64,000 nucleotides of DNA, from contig DFAM01000010.1 in the NCBI GenBank assembly GCA_002365595.1, positions 1 to 64,000 on the forward strand. The letters are read 5' to 3'. Positions within the stretch are counted from its first letter, which is position 1; each line of letters opens with the position of its first letter. The notes under the pieces are model-generated. The model saw nothing but the letters and a program-made list of their open reading frames with translations, made no database searches and was not told the DNA's origin. Source of the stretch: Acinetobacter sp. UBA3106 (GTDB taxonomy: Bacteria > Pseudomonadota > Gammaproteobacteria > Pseudomonadales > Moraxellaceae). This document shows positions 18,001 to 26,038 of this stretch, piece by piece. The translations under genes were made by a program, and so were the position numbers.

Positions 18001-18618
18001 ATGGATGACTACTCATTAATACAATTATTACAGCACAGGTTACGCTTTTCTACACGAGTAAAGCCTGCTCAGGCCGCTGTACTGATTGCCATTACCGATG
18101 AGTCCGATCCCAAAGTTTTGCTCACGCGCCGTTCTTTATATTTGTCTAATCATGCCGGGGAAGTTTCGTTTCCCGGTGGTAAAAGAGATCCTCAAGATAC
18201 CAGTAATATAGTGGTGGCTTTGCGTGAAGCCTATGAGGAAACCGCGCTGAATCCATTTGATGTGCAACTGATTGGTGATTTGCCGATGCAAAAAGCCCGC
18301 AACGGTATGCTGGTTAAACCGGTGGTTGGACTGATTCCTCCAGAAGTAAAGTTGACACCTCAACCAAGCGAGATCGACCGCATTTTTTTTGCATCACTAA
18401 GCAGTTTAATGAATGCGCCACCGATTCCCTATGAAGTGCGTTATGCCCATCAGTCTTTGTATTTTCCCAGCATGCGCGTGGAAAATGAAGTTGTCTGGGG
18501 CTTAACTGCGCGAATGTTGGTTTCACTGTTTCAGTATGGTTTGGATTATCAAAAGGAATGGCCATTTTTATTAAATTCGCCTGCTTTTTATAGTAATAAG
18601 ATTAAATACGGTAAATAA
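18001..18618 (+). CDS. nudL: CoA pyrophosphatase-type NUDIX hydrolase
   Basis: Predicted to cleave coenzyme A or its derivatives to 3',5'-ADP and 4'-phosphopantetheine. The 205 residues contain LLTRRSLYLSNHAGEVSFPGG, the region that marks the CoA-specific UPF0035 group, here split as LLTRRS and HAGEVSFPGG. The NUDIX helix follows (ALREAYEETAL). It is 13 bases before a gamma-carbonic anhydrase gene and likely forms an operon with it. The substrate is inferred from the subfamily motif only. Confidence 0.87.
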   Translation: MDDYSLIQLLQHRLRFSTRVKPAQAAVLIAITDESDPKVLLTRRSLYLSNHAGEVSFPGGKRDPQDTSNIVVALREAYEETALNPFDVQLIGDLPMQKARNGMLVKPVVGLIPPEVKLTPQPSEIDRIFFASLSSLMNAPPIPYEVRYAHQSLYFPSMRVENEVVWGLTARMLVSLFQYGLDYQKEWPFLLNSPAFYSNKIKYGK

Positions 18619-18631
18619 GGAACTTTAACCC

Positions 18632-19162
18632 ATGATCTATAAATTTAAAGGATATACGCCTCAAGCAACGCATCAACCATGGGATGGTTGGGTAGCTGAT
18701 AGTGCTACAGTTTTGGGACAAGTTGAAATGGGCAAGCAGGTCAGTGTATGGTTTGGAGCAGTCATCCGGGGTGATAACAGCAAGATCAAACTGGGGGATT
18801 TTACCAATGTTCAGGAAAATGCCGTGTTACATACCGATGCAGGCATTGAAATGCATATTGGTAGTTATGTCACGATTGGGCATCAAGCGATGTTGCATGG
18901 TTGTACTATTGGTGATAACACGCTGATTGGCATTAATAGCGTGATTTTAAATCATGCCGCGATTGGTAAAAATTGCATTATCGGCGCCAATGCCTTAATA
19001 CCCGAAGGCAAAGTCATTCCAGACAATTCGGTAGTGATGGGTTCACCGGGGAAAATCGTTAAAACGCTGGATGAGGCGGCTGAAGTCAAACTCAAAATGA
19101 GTGCCATTCACTACGCAGAACATTTCAAGGATTATCAGCATTTGGAGTCAGTTGAACTGTGA
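18632..19162 (+). CDS. Gamma-class carbonic anhydrase family protein
   Basis: Left-handed beta-helix protein of 176 residues built from hexapeptide repeats, YrdA/PaaY-like. The zinc-binding histidines of the family are visible in VLHTD, TIGHQAML and LHGCTIGD. Carbonic anhydrase activity is not certain, because many bacterial members are poorly active or act as thioesterases. It follows nudL by 13 bases with GGAAC upstream of the ATG. A GAAA-loop terminator follows. Confidence 0.9.
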   Translation: MIYKFKGYTPQATHQPWDGWVADSATVLGQVEMGKQVSVWFGAVIRGDNSKIKLGDFTNVQENAVLHTDAGIEMHIGSYVTIGHQAMLHGCTIGDNTLIGINSVILNHAAIGKNCIIGANALIPEGKVIPDNSVVMGSPGKIVKTLDEAAEVKLKMSAIHYAEHFKDYQHLESVEL

Positions 19163-19179
19163 TTTGAAACGATATATTT

Positions 19180-19204
19180 AGCCAGGCGAAAGCTTGGCTT
19201 TTTT
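19180..19204 (+). terminator. Terminator after the gamma-carbonic anhydrase gene
   Basis: AGCCAGGC and GCTTGGCT form a stem closed by a GAAA tetraloop with one G-T pair, followed by a T-run. Confidence 0.75.
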
Positions 19205-19293
19205 GTATCCTGTAGATGGAAAATCTCGCCTCGCACGCATGAGTGGAGTATGATATCCGACGTTTTTTATATTTAAATGAATTAAGGTTGTGC

Positions 19294-19959
19294 ATGAAGT
19301 TGCTGGCATTGGAAACTGCCAATGAGCAGTGTTCCGTTTCTATTGTAGATGACACTCAAGAATTATTTTTTCAATTAGATGCGCGAGCAAAAGCACAAAC
19401 GCAAACGATACTCCCAATGATCGAACAGGCATTTACCCAGCTTGGTTTGTCTGCATCTGAACTTACTGCAATTGCATTTAGCCGCGGTCCCGGTTCTTTT
19501 AGCGGGGTACGTATCAATGCGGCTGTGACTCAGGCATTGGCTTGGGCAAATGATCTGCCTGTTGTTCCTGTTTCAACCTTGCAAGCCTTGGCACAGGCAG
19601 CATATCGTGTGGCGGGTTTAACGGCAGTGACTGCAGTACTGGATGCACGCATGGATGAAGTCTATATCTCGAGTTTTCAGCTGGACCCACAGGGTATTAT
19701 GCAGCCTGTAGATACAGAGCAACTGTTAAATTATGCTGATGCCGGGGCAATGGTTAAATTTGAGCTGGTGGGGTCGGGTTCAGCTTTAGTTAAGCCTGAA
19801 CAAATACAATACAAAGACTTAAGTGCGACGGCACAAGATATTGCGACCATTGCGCGCGCGCATGCAGAGCAAAAGCATTGGGTGAGTGCTGAACAGGCAT
19901 TACCGGTGTATTTACGTGACAATGCCTGGAAAAAAATTCCAGAACAAGGCAAATCATAA
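19294..19959 (+). CDS. tsaB: tRNA threonylcarbamoyladenosine biosynthesis protein TsaB
   Basis: Non-catalytic partner of TsaD and TsaE in making t6A37 on ANN-decoding tRNAs. I chose the ATG at 19294 (MKLLALETANEQCSVSIV, 221 residues), with AAGG upstream; the longer open frame adds unconserved residues. The ASKHA-fold motifs are LALETANEQCSVS, the conserved SRGPGSFSGVRINAAVTQALAW (split as SRGPGSFSGVRI and AQALAW-like) and VLDARMDEVYIS. It is followed by uppP and rsmJ in what looks like one transcription unit. Confidence 0.95.
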   Translation: MKLLALETANEQCSVSIVDDTQELFFQLDARAKAQTQTILPMIEQAFTQLGLSASELTAIAFSRGPGSFSGVRINAAVTQALAWANDLPVVPVSTLQALAQAAYRVAGLTAVTAVLDARMDEVYISSFQLDPQGIMQPVDTEQLLNYADAGAMVKFELVGSGSALVKPEQIQYKDLSATAQDIATIARAHAEQKHWVSAEQALPVYLRDNAWKKIPEQGKS

Positions 19960-19971
19960 TCAGGATTTTCT

Positions 19972-20796
19972 ATGGATCTTTTACTGCTGCTGAAAGCGGC
20001 AATTATGGGTATCGTTGAAGGGATTACCGAATTTTTACCCATCTCCAGTACCGGACATTTAATTCTCGCTTCAGAACTCATGAATTTCTGGACCAAAGAA
20101 AAAAGCGATGTATTTGTGATCGCCATTCAAATGGGTGCGATTGCAGCAGTCATTTATGAATACTGGGCCCGTCTATGGGGGGCAGCAACTGGTATGTTTA
20201 CCGGTGAAGCCAAAGGTCGTCATCTCGGTTTTAGCCTGATCATGGCATCCATTCCCATTGTGCTGGTGGGCCTGACTTTTGGACAGGCAGTCAAAGAATT
20301 ATTATTTAATGATATTGCCGTGGCAATTGGTTTGATTGTTGGTGGTTTCATCATTATGTGGATTGAAAAACATCCGCCTAAAGTAAATGCTGAAGAAGTG
20401 GAAAACATCAGCTATAAGGAAGCGATCTGGATTGGTTTAATTCAGGTGCTGTCTTTAATTCCAGGTACATCACGTTCAGGTGCAACCATTATTGGTGCCA
20501 TGTTCCTGGGCATCTCACGTAAGGCGGCGACAGAGTTTTCTTTCTTCCTGGGTATTCCGGTGATTGTCGGGGCAGGCCTGCTCGATCTTTATCAAAGTTA
20601 TGAAGTAATGCAAACCACTGAAGACTGGATTGTTTTAGCAGTAGGTCTGATCGTTTCCTTTGTTTCAGCCTTGATTTTAATTCGTGTTTTAGTGGCTTAT
20701 GTGGCTAAACGTGATTTCATGGTTTTTGCCTGGTACCGTATTGCTTCAGGTCTTTTAATCTTACTTTTTGCATTTACAGGCTGGAAATTATGGTAA
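19972..20796 (+). CDS. uppP: Undecaprenyl-diphosphatase UppP (BacA)
   Basis: Integral membrane phosphatase that recycles undecaprenyl pyrophosphate, the lipid carrier of cell-wall precursors. Its loss causes bacitracin sensitivity in other species. The 274 residues contain the catalytic signatures EGITEFLPISSTGHLIL near residue 17 and PGTSRSGATIIGAMFLG near residue 163, with about eight membrane helices. It follows tsaB by 12 bases, and its end overlaps rsmJ. Confidence 0.97.
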   Translation: MDLLLLLKAAIMGIVEGITEFLPISSTGHLILASELMNFWTKEKSDVFVIAIQMGAIAAVIYEYWARLWGAATGMFTGEAKGRHLGFSLIMASIPIVLVGLTFGQAVKELLFNDIAVAIGLIVGGFIIMWIEKHPPKVNAEEVENISYKEAIWIGLIQVLSLIPGTSRSGATIIGAMFLGISRKAATEFSFFLGIPVIVGAGLLDLYQSYEVMQTTEDWIVLAVGLIVSFVSALILIRVLVAYVAKRDFMVFAWYRIASGLLILLFAFTGWKLW

Positions 20797-21608
20797 GCGA
20801 ATTCCGCTTATTTGTAGAACAGGAATTTCAACAGAAAGCACAGCAGTATTCTGCTGTGCTTTCTTCTCGTGGAGTGAATGTAAATGTTGAGACCATTGAA
20901 AAGCTGAACGCCCGGTTTTTGCGTTTAAATCCTGAGCTGGCTTTATGTGTAGATGAGTCCGGTCTGTGGCTGTGTGCCAATGGCATGAAAATGCAGCCCG
21001 ACTGGCAGGCCGAAGTACCACGTTTAAAACGCTCATCGTTAAAATCTGAAATGATTGCACGGGCCTGTAATCTGGGCGAAATACCCAGCTTGATTGATGC
21101 GACTGCCGGTTTAGGTCATGACAGTCTGTTGATGGCACATTTGGGTGCAAATGTCACCTTGGTTGAACGCCATCCAATCTTGTTTACCTTGCTGGAAGAC
21201 AGTAAAAACCATGCGCAAAATGATGCTTTTCTCAGTTCAGTTGTAGCACGAATTGATCTGGTTTTTTCTGATTCTGCCGATTACCTGACCCAGCAGGCGG
21301 AACAGCAGCATGTGGTGGATGTGGTGTATCTTGATCCGATGTTTCCACAGCGCGACCAGAATCAGCAAGCCATTAAAAAACAGGCACAAGTGAAAAAGCA
21401 GATGCAGCTCTTACATATGCTGTTGCCTGAACATGGTGAAATGGACCTGGGTGACAACCTGTTAACTCTGGCGCAAAAAGTGGCTAAACGTGTGGTGGTG
21501 AAACGTCCACGTCTGGCAGTCTATCTGGCCGATCTGGAACCGGATCATCAATGGCAGGGAGATGCCTGTCGTTTTGATGCTTACTTTCAGCAACATCTTC
21601 TAGAGTAG
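20790..21608 (+). CDS. rsmJ: 16S rRNA (guanine(1516)-N(2))-methyltransferase
   Basis: Methylates G1516 of 16S rRNA using S-adenosylmethionine. The protein has 272 residues. The SAM-binding motif I is IDATAGLGHDSLLMA, acidic motif II is VTLVERHP, and the catalytic-type motif is VVYLDPMFPQR. The C-terminal VVKRPRLA segment also fits the family. Its ATG overlaps the end of uppP by seven bases. Confidence 0.95.
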   Translation: MVSEFRLFVEQEFQQKAQQYSAVLSSRGVNVNVETIEKLNARFLRLNPELALCVDESGLWLCANGMKMQPDWQAEVPRLKRSSLKSEMIARACNLGEIPSLIDATAGLGHDSLLMAHLGANVTLVERHPILFTLLEDSKNHAQNDAFLSSVVARIDLVFSDSADYLTQQAEQQHVVDVVYLDPMFPQRDQNQQAIKKQAQVKKQMQLLHMLLPEHGEMDLGDNLLTLAQKVAKRVVVKRPRLAVYLADLEPDHQWQGDACRFDAYFQQHLLE

Positions 21609-21732
21609 TTTGGTAATTGATTCAATAATGTGCATTAATTTGTTATATAGTTCCAAAGCAGCATTGATAAAAATTCCATCAAGCATAAACTTAGACCGGT
21701 AAATCCGCGAGCGACAACCACCCTGAAATCCT

Positions 21733-23145
21733 ATGATCGACTTTAAACCCTCCATCAATTTTTGGCATGATTTTAAGAGCAACCAAACTGCAGGGATGTG
21801 GCTTTTTTTGGGTTCGCGTCGTTCTTTGCAAATTGTTCGGCCATCGATCCTGCAACTGATTTTTTGGGGGATTTTGGGCGGCAGTGCCAACAGTTTATTT
21901 AGCTGGCTCAGTGCGGAGGAGATCGGGGAATTTAACCCGCAAGGCCTGATCAGTTATGCTTTATGGCCTTTTATTGCGCTTATTGTCGGTATTTTCCTTT
22001 CCCAGCGGATCAATAATCCCCGGCTGATGCTGGTACCCGCCTTGTTGTGGCTGGTACTGGATACCCATATTGCCTTATTGCAAAGCCTGATCCAGTATCT
22101 GGGTTATATTGATGTCTTGCCTTACCTGTTCTATGACTATTTGCCGACCATCTTCATGGTGCTGTTTGTCTGGCAAAGTCTGGCTGTGGTGTGGGTGTTT
22201 TCCCGTGAACTGAAATGGCCGTGGTGGGAGCGGGCGCTAATTGTGGCTGCGACACTATTCACTCTTGTGGTCTGGCAAATGTCGGTGAAAAGTCAGCCGA
22301 TCTGGAAAGTTGAAGAAACCCCGCCAACCTTTGCTGAAGATGCTTTTTATGCACAAAGCCGTATCTTGAACAAGTCGCTGGAATCAATTCAATACGGTGA
22401 ATTTGCCCAGTCGCACTGGTACTTTTTAGGGGTTGCCGGTGCAGGTTATCAAGATGTCTTTAAGTCGGAAATTGAACGGATTAAAGAACAATTTGATACC
22501 CGTTTTGGAACTTTTGGCCGTTCCATGGCGCTGATTAATAATCCCGAAACCCGAACGCAAATGCCGATTGCTTCACGTACCAGTATGGAAATGGCCTTGC
22601 GCCGTATCGGGCAGCAAATGAACAAAGAAAGTGATGTATTATTTTTATACATGACTTCACACGGTTTGCCGAATCAGTTTGAAATGGAAAATGATCCGAT
22701 CGATTTAAATGATGTCGATCCTAAATGGCTTAAAGAAACTTTGGACAAATCCGGTATTCGTTGGCGCGTGATCGTGATTTCGGCATGTTATTCAGGGAGT
22801 TTTGTTCCCGCTTTGCAGGATGATAATACTTTAATTATTACCGCCTCTGCGGCTGACCGGGCATCTTTTGGCTGTTCCAATGAAGCGGATTATACTTATT
22901 TTGGCCGGGCCTTTTTTGATCAGGCGATGCGCGAGCAGATGTCTATACAAGGGGCTTTTGAGCAGACCAAGAAAACGGTAGCACAATGGGAAACTGCTCA
23001 AGGGTTTGAAGCTTCTGAACCGCAATGGTCGATCGGCAAGAATATGGAATTTATGTTGCCGCAGCTCGAGCAACGCTTATTTCCTGCTACAACTCAGACA
23101 GATATGAAGATAGAAACTCCACAATTAAGTGTGGCAGCACCATAA
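21733..23145 (+). CDS. Membrane-anchored C13 (legumain-like) family peptidase
   Basis: A 470-residue protein in two parts. Residues about 35-180 form roughly five membrane helices with many Trp and Leu. Residues about 200-440 are a caspase-fold C13 domain with the dyad His310 (TSHG) and Cys352 (SACYSG). C13 enzymes cut after Asn or Asp and include GPI transamidase; bacterial forms are little studied. The catalytic domain most likely faces the periplasm, but topology was not computed. No strong ribosome-binding site precedes the ATG. fghA follows nine bases after the stop. Confidence 0.85.
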   Translation: MIDFKPSINFWHDFKSNQTAGMWLFLGSRRSLQIVRPSILQLIFWGILGGSANSLFSWLSAEEIGEFNPQGLISYALWPFIALIVGIFLSQRINNPRLMLVPALLWLVLDTHIALLQSLIQYLGYIDVLPYLFYDYLPTIFMVLFVWQSLAVVWVFSRELKWPWWERALIVAATLFTLVVWQMSVKSQPIWKVEETPPTFAEDAFYAQSRILNKSLESIQYGEFAQSHWYFLGVAGAGYQDVFKSEIERIKEQFDTRFGTFGRSMALINNPETRTQMPIASRTSMEMALRRIGQQMNKESDVLFLYMTSHGLPNQFEMENDPIDLNDVDPKWLKETLDKSGIRWRVIVISACYSGSFVPALQDDNTLIITASAADRASFGCSNEADYTYFGRAFFDQAMREQMSIQGAFEQTKKTVAQWETAQGFEASEPQWSIGKNMEFMLPQLEQRLFPATTQTDMKIETPQLSVAAP

Positions 23146-23153
23146 GGAAAATA

Positions 23154-23993
23154 ATGATGGAATTGATGCAAGTTAATCAATGCTTTGATGGGGAACAGCG
23201 AATTTATGCCTTTAATTCTAACAATTTAAAAGGGCAGACCAAATTTGGAATTTTCTTGCCGCATCAGGCTTTAACCGGTCAAGCCTGTCCTGCGCTGTTT
23301 TATTTGGCGGGTCTGACCTGTACTGAAGAAACCTTCGCCATTAAAGCCCATGCGCAACGTTTGGCAGCCCAGCTGGGGTTGATCCTGATTAGTCCGGACA
23401 CTTCACCCCGAGGTGAACAAGTTGCAGCAGGGGATTCATGGGATATCGGTCAGGGTGCCGGATTTTATATCAATGCGACTCAGGCACCGTGGGCTGAGAA
23501 TTATCAAATAGAAAGTTTTATTGCCGATGAACTTTATGAGCTAGTGAAGCAAAACTTTCCAGTGCAAGCAGATGCTATCGGAATCTTCGGGCATTCCATG
23601 GGCGGACATGGTGCACTGACACTGGCTTTTAAATACCCGGAAAAATTTAAATCGGTGTCTGCTTTCGCTCCGATTTGCGCGCCGAGCCAATGCCCTTGGG
23701 GTGAAAAAGCTTTTTCGAATTATTTGGGTGAAGATCGAAATGAATGGTTAAAGCATGATGCCACTGCCTTGATTCAAGAAAAAGGGGCATTGTTTACAGA
23801 AATTTTGATTGATCAAGGATCTAAAGATCAATTCTATGCACAATTGAATCCGGCCTTATTTAAACAGGCCTGTAAGCAAGCAGGGCAATCCCTAACCTTG
23901 CGTGAACATGCCGGCTATGATCACGGATATTATTTCATTCAAACCTTTATGGATGATCATTTGCAATTCCATGCTGTACAACTCGAAGCCTAA
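23154..23993 (+). CDS. fghA: S-formylglutathione hydrolase
   Basis: Serine hydrolase of the glutathione-dependent formaldehyde detoxification pathway, releasing formate and glutathione. With the start at 23154 it has 279 residues (MMELMQVNQCF); the next ATG at 23157 is equally possible, and AAGGAAA lies upstream. The esterase-D family signatures are the GHSMGGHGALTLAFKYPE nucleophile elbow, LAGLTCTEETF, SPDTSPRG and the C-terminal catalytic His in YDHGYYFI. The partner alcohol dehydrogenase gene (adhC) is not in this window. Confidence 0.95.
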   Translation: MMELMQVNQCFDGEQRIYAFNSNNLKGQTKFGIFLPHQALTGQACPALFYLAGLTCTEETFAIKAHAQRLAAQLGLILISPDTSPRGEQVAAGDSWDIGQGAGFYINATQAPWAENYQIESFIADELYELVKQNFPVQADAIGIFGHSMGGHGALTLAFKYPEKFKSVSAFAPICAPSQCPWGEKAFSNYLGEDRNEWLKHDATALIQEKGALFTEILIDQGSKDQFYAQLNPALFKQACKQAGQSLTLREHAGYDHGYYFIQTFMDDHLQFHAVQLEA

Positions 23994-24003
23994 TGACTCA
24001 TTC

Positions 24004-24036
24004 AAAAAAAGGGAGAATTTAATTCTCCCTTTTTTA
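24004..24036. terminator. Bidirectional terminator between fghA and the DUF2218-like gene
   Basis: A nearly perfect palindrome (AAAGGGAGAATT with AATTCTCCCTTT) is flanked by A- and T-runs between two converging genes. Confidence 0.9.
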
Positions 24037-24315
24037 TTGATGTTGCCATGTAGCAGTAAATTCTTGCTGTGCCATTCGGCTTAAATGGTCCAGCACCACT
24101 TTTTCCAGTCTACTTAAGTCTTCTAATGAACTGTCAATCGAAACCAATAATAGGGTGGATTGTGGTATTAGCTTAACAGTCGCGTCCGGCATAAAAATAC
24201 TGAAATCTTCCTCAGTTTCAGAGACTTCAAATTTATGTTTCCAGTGATTGAGTAATCGTTTGGCGATACGGGCTGCTTCTGATGTGATAATTTGTGTATT
24301 ACTTTTCATTCTCAT
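24034..24315 (-). CDS. DUF2218-like small protein
   Basis: A 93-residue protein of unknown function. A start two codons later (MKSNTQ) is possible. The pattern is ITSEAARIAKRLLNHWKHKFEV, read as TSEAARIAKRLLNHWKHK, then a short beta hairpin and LSRLEKVVLDHLSRMA. This matches the layout of DUF2218, where a His/Lys-rich helix precedes two strands and an amphipathic helix. It has no signal peptide or membrane segment, so it is probably cytoplasmic. It diverges from rpe and shares a terminator with fghA. Confidence 0.7.
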   Translation of the reverse strand: MRMKSNTQIITSEAARIAKRLLNHWKHKFEVSETEEDFSIFMPDATVKLIPQSTLLLVSIDSSLEDLSRLEKVVLDHLSRMAQQEFTATWQHQ

Positions 24316-24456
24316 TTACCTTGTGCGCTTAGGTCAAAATAGCAGATTTAAAATGAATACGATTAAATCGCAACAGATGTAGATTGAATCACAGCAGCAA
24401 AGTTCAATTTGTTATAATGTGAAAAATCAATTCAAATGCATAGCCAGGTTCTCCCC

Positions 24457-25143
24457 ATGTCCAAGCCATATTTAATTGCACCTTCCATTTTATCTGCCGA
24501 CTTTGCCCGTTTAGGTGAAGAAGTTGAAAATGTGCTTGCTGCAGGTGCAGATGTCGTACATTTTGATGTGATGGACAACCATTACGTTCCTAACCTGACG
24601 TTTGGTGCAGGTGTATGCAAGGCATTAAAAAAATATGGGATTCAGGCACCGATTGATGTGCATCTTATGGTGTCACCAGTAGACCGTATGATTGGCGATT
24701 TTCTCGAAGCAGGTGCTGATATTATTACCTTTCATCCGGAAGCTTCGGATCATATTGACCGTTCTTTACAGTTAATCAAATCGGGCGGTGCCAAAGCAGG
24801 TTTGGTGTTTAACCCGGCAACCCCTTTGCATTATCTGGACTATGTGCTGGACAAAGTCGATCAGGTTTTGTTGATGAGTGTCAACCCGGGCTTTGGCGGT
24901 CAAAAATTTATTCCCATGACTTTGGATAAACTGCGTCAGGCACGCAAGATCATTGATGCCTCAGGCCGTGACATCCGTTTGGAAGTAGATGGTGGAGTGA
25001 CGCCAGCCAATATTCGTGAAATTGCTGAAGCTGGTGCAGATATGTTTGTTGCAGGTTCGGCGATTTTTGGCAAGCCGGATTATAAAGCTGTGATTGATGA
25101 AATGCGCTCAGAACTGGCAAAAGTAGGCTCAGTTAATCTCTAA
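24457..25143 (+). CDS. rpe: Ribulose-phosphate 3-epimerase
   Basis: Interconverts ribulose 5-phosphate and xylulose 5-phosphate in the pentose phosphate pathway. I chose the ATG at 24457 (MSKPYLIAPSILSADFARLG, 228 residues), because TIM-barrel strand 1 starts there; an in-frame ATG at 24436 would add seven residues. The metal and catalytic motifs are DVMDNHYVPNLTFG, VHLMV, MSVNPGFGGQKF and EVDGGV. The stop is followed by an unusual array of 12-bp repeats and then by the terminator. Confidence 0.96.
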   Translation: MSKPYLIAPSILSADFARLGEEVENVLAAGADVVHFDVMDNHYVPNLTFGAGVCKALKKYGIQAPIDVHLMVSPVDRMIGDFLEAGADIITFHPEASDHIDRSLQLIKSGGAKAGLVFNPATPLHYLDYVLDKVDQVLLMSVNPGFGGQKFIPMTLDKLRQARKIIDASGRDIRLEVDGGVTPANIREIAEAGADMFVAGSAIFGKPDYKAVIDEMRSELAKVGSVNL

Positions 25144-25169
25144 TAATCTACAATTAATGATTGCTAAGT

Positions 25170-25229
25170 TGTGGATAACTTTATGGATAACCATATGGAT
25201 ATCTGTGTAGATAACTGTATGGATAACTT
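25170..25229 (+). repeat. Five tandem 12-bp DnaA-box-like repeats
   Basis: TGTGGATAA (25170), TATGGATAA (25182), TATGGATAT (25194), TGTAGATAA (25206) and TATGGATAA (25218) start exactly 12 bases apart. The first is the exact complement of the DnaA box TTATCCACA; the others have one or two mismatches. The array lies between the rpe stop and its terminator, so it is also transcribed. A sixth related 9-mer (TGTAGATCA, 25248) is out of phase. Confidence 0.8.
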
Positions 25230-25285
25230 GATTAGTTTATAAACAATTGTAGATCAATAGTTTAATAATTAGACATTAAATGTAT

Positions 25286-25312
25286 AAAAAGGACTCAAAT
25301 GAGTCCTTTTTT
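25286..25312 (+). terminator. rpe terminator
   Basis: GGACTC pairs with GAGTCC around the loop AAAT, with an A-run before and six Ts after. It lies about 145 bases beyond the rpe stop, past the 12-bp repeat array. Confidence 0.9.
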
Positions 25313-25450
25313 AGCTTGTTAAGCTATTAAAAAATATGGTGGTTTATTCGTCTATGCTTAAAAATAAAACTGTTTAAAAAATAACTTTATTGTTTAAGTT
25401 GGCATTATTCAGCGGGATTTGGCACTGTTTAGCATAAACTTAAAAATTGT

Positions 25451-25474
25451 GCATAACTTGGATCTTGGTTATGC
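25451..25474. promoter_or_regulatory. Dyad upstream of the copper genes, candidate operator
   Basis: A perfect 7-bp inverted repeat, GCATAAC and GTTATGC, is separated by ten bases. It ends 63 bases before the CopL-like start. It does not match the CueR or PcoR boxes I know, so the binding protein is unknown. Confidence 0.4.
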
Positions 25475-25537
25475 TATTAAACTCAAATCAAAAGAACATG
25501 ATTTATCTTTTATTGTGGATTAATTAAGGACAATGCT

Positions 25538-25993
25538 GTGCTAACTTCATTATGCAAACAGGCTTGGTTTGTGTTCCTGATGGTTTTCGCCATCGGGTGG
25601 AGTAATGCTGTCTTGGCATTTGAACAGCCTATGCATCAGCAAATGATGAGTGAATTGACGGTTCAGCATGAAGATAAAATGCCCATGACGACCATGTCGG
25701 GTTGCCATGATTCAGTCAAAACTCTACCGGACATGCAGCATCATCCTGTTGATCAGCTAAAAGTACAGCATGATCAAGATTGTCATCAGGATATGGGTGA
25801 TCAACAACAGCATTTTAGCTGTAATGATTGTGTACCATTGCACTGTCAGAGTTTAACAGTCTGGTTGGATTCACAAATATCCGATTTAGTGCATTTAGAA
25901 GAAGTTCAAGAACATCCACAGCGCAATTTTGATTATTCAGCCCAGCATTTAAGCGGCTTCTGGCAGCAGATCTTACGCCCTCCCAAAGCTTAA
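25538..25993 (+). CDS. CopL-like His/Met/Cys-rich copper-associated periplasmic protein
   Basis: A 151-residue protein with a GTG start, AAGGA eight bases upstream and a signal peptide ending VLAFEQ. The mature protein is rich in Met, His and Cys, with CHDS, MQHHP, DCHQDM, CNDC and LHCQS, as expected of a metal-binding protein. It lies 45 bases before copA. In Xanthomonas the similarly placed Cys/His-rich CopL is needed for copper-induced expression of copAB; calling this protein CopL-like rests on composition and position, not on alignment. The C-terminal 50 residues are ordinary and look folded. Confidence 0.65.
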   Translation: MLTSLCKQAWFVFLMVFAIGWSNAVLAFEQPMHQQMMSELTVQHEDKMPMTTMSGCHDSVKTLPDMQHHPVDQLKVQHDQDCHQDMGDQQQHFSCNDCVPLHCQSLTVWLDSQISDLVHLEEVQEHPQRNFDYSAQHLSGFWQQILRPPKA

Positions 25994-26038
25994 TCTTGAT
26001 TTAAAAAACATTTTTATTTTTAAATTACAGGTTAAGTC

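Larger units (their letters stand above)
25144..25537. other. 394-bp intergenic region between rpe and the copper genes
   Basis: It holds, in order, five DnaA-box-like 12-mers (25170-25229), the rpe terminator (25286-25312), about 130 bases of AT-rich sequence, and a 7-bp dyad (25451-25474) in the likely copper promoter region. No gene was seen in it. Confidence 0.8.

Noticed and set aside
25416..25431. Possible sigma-54 promoter before the copper genes
   Set aside because: TGGCAC is present, but the spacing to the downstream GC is 9 and the -12 TTGC is missing.
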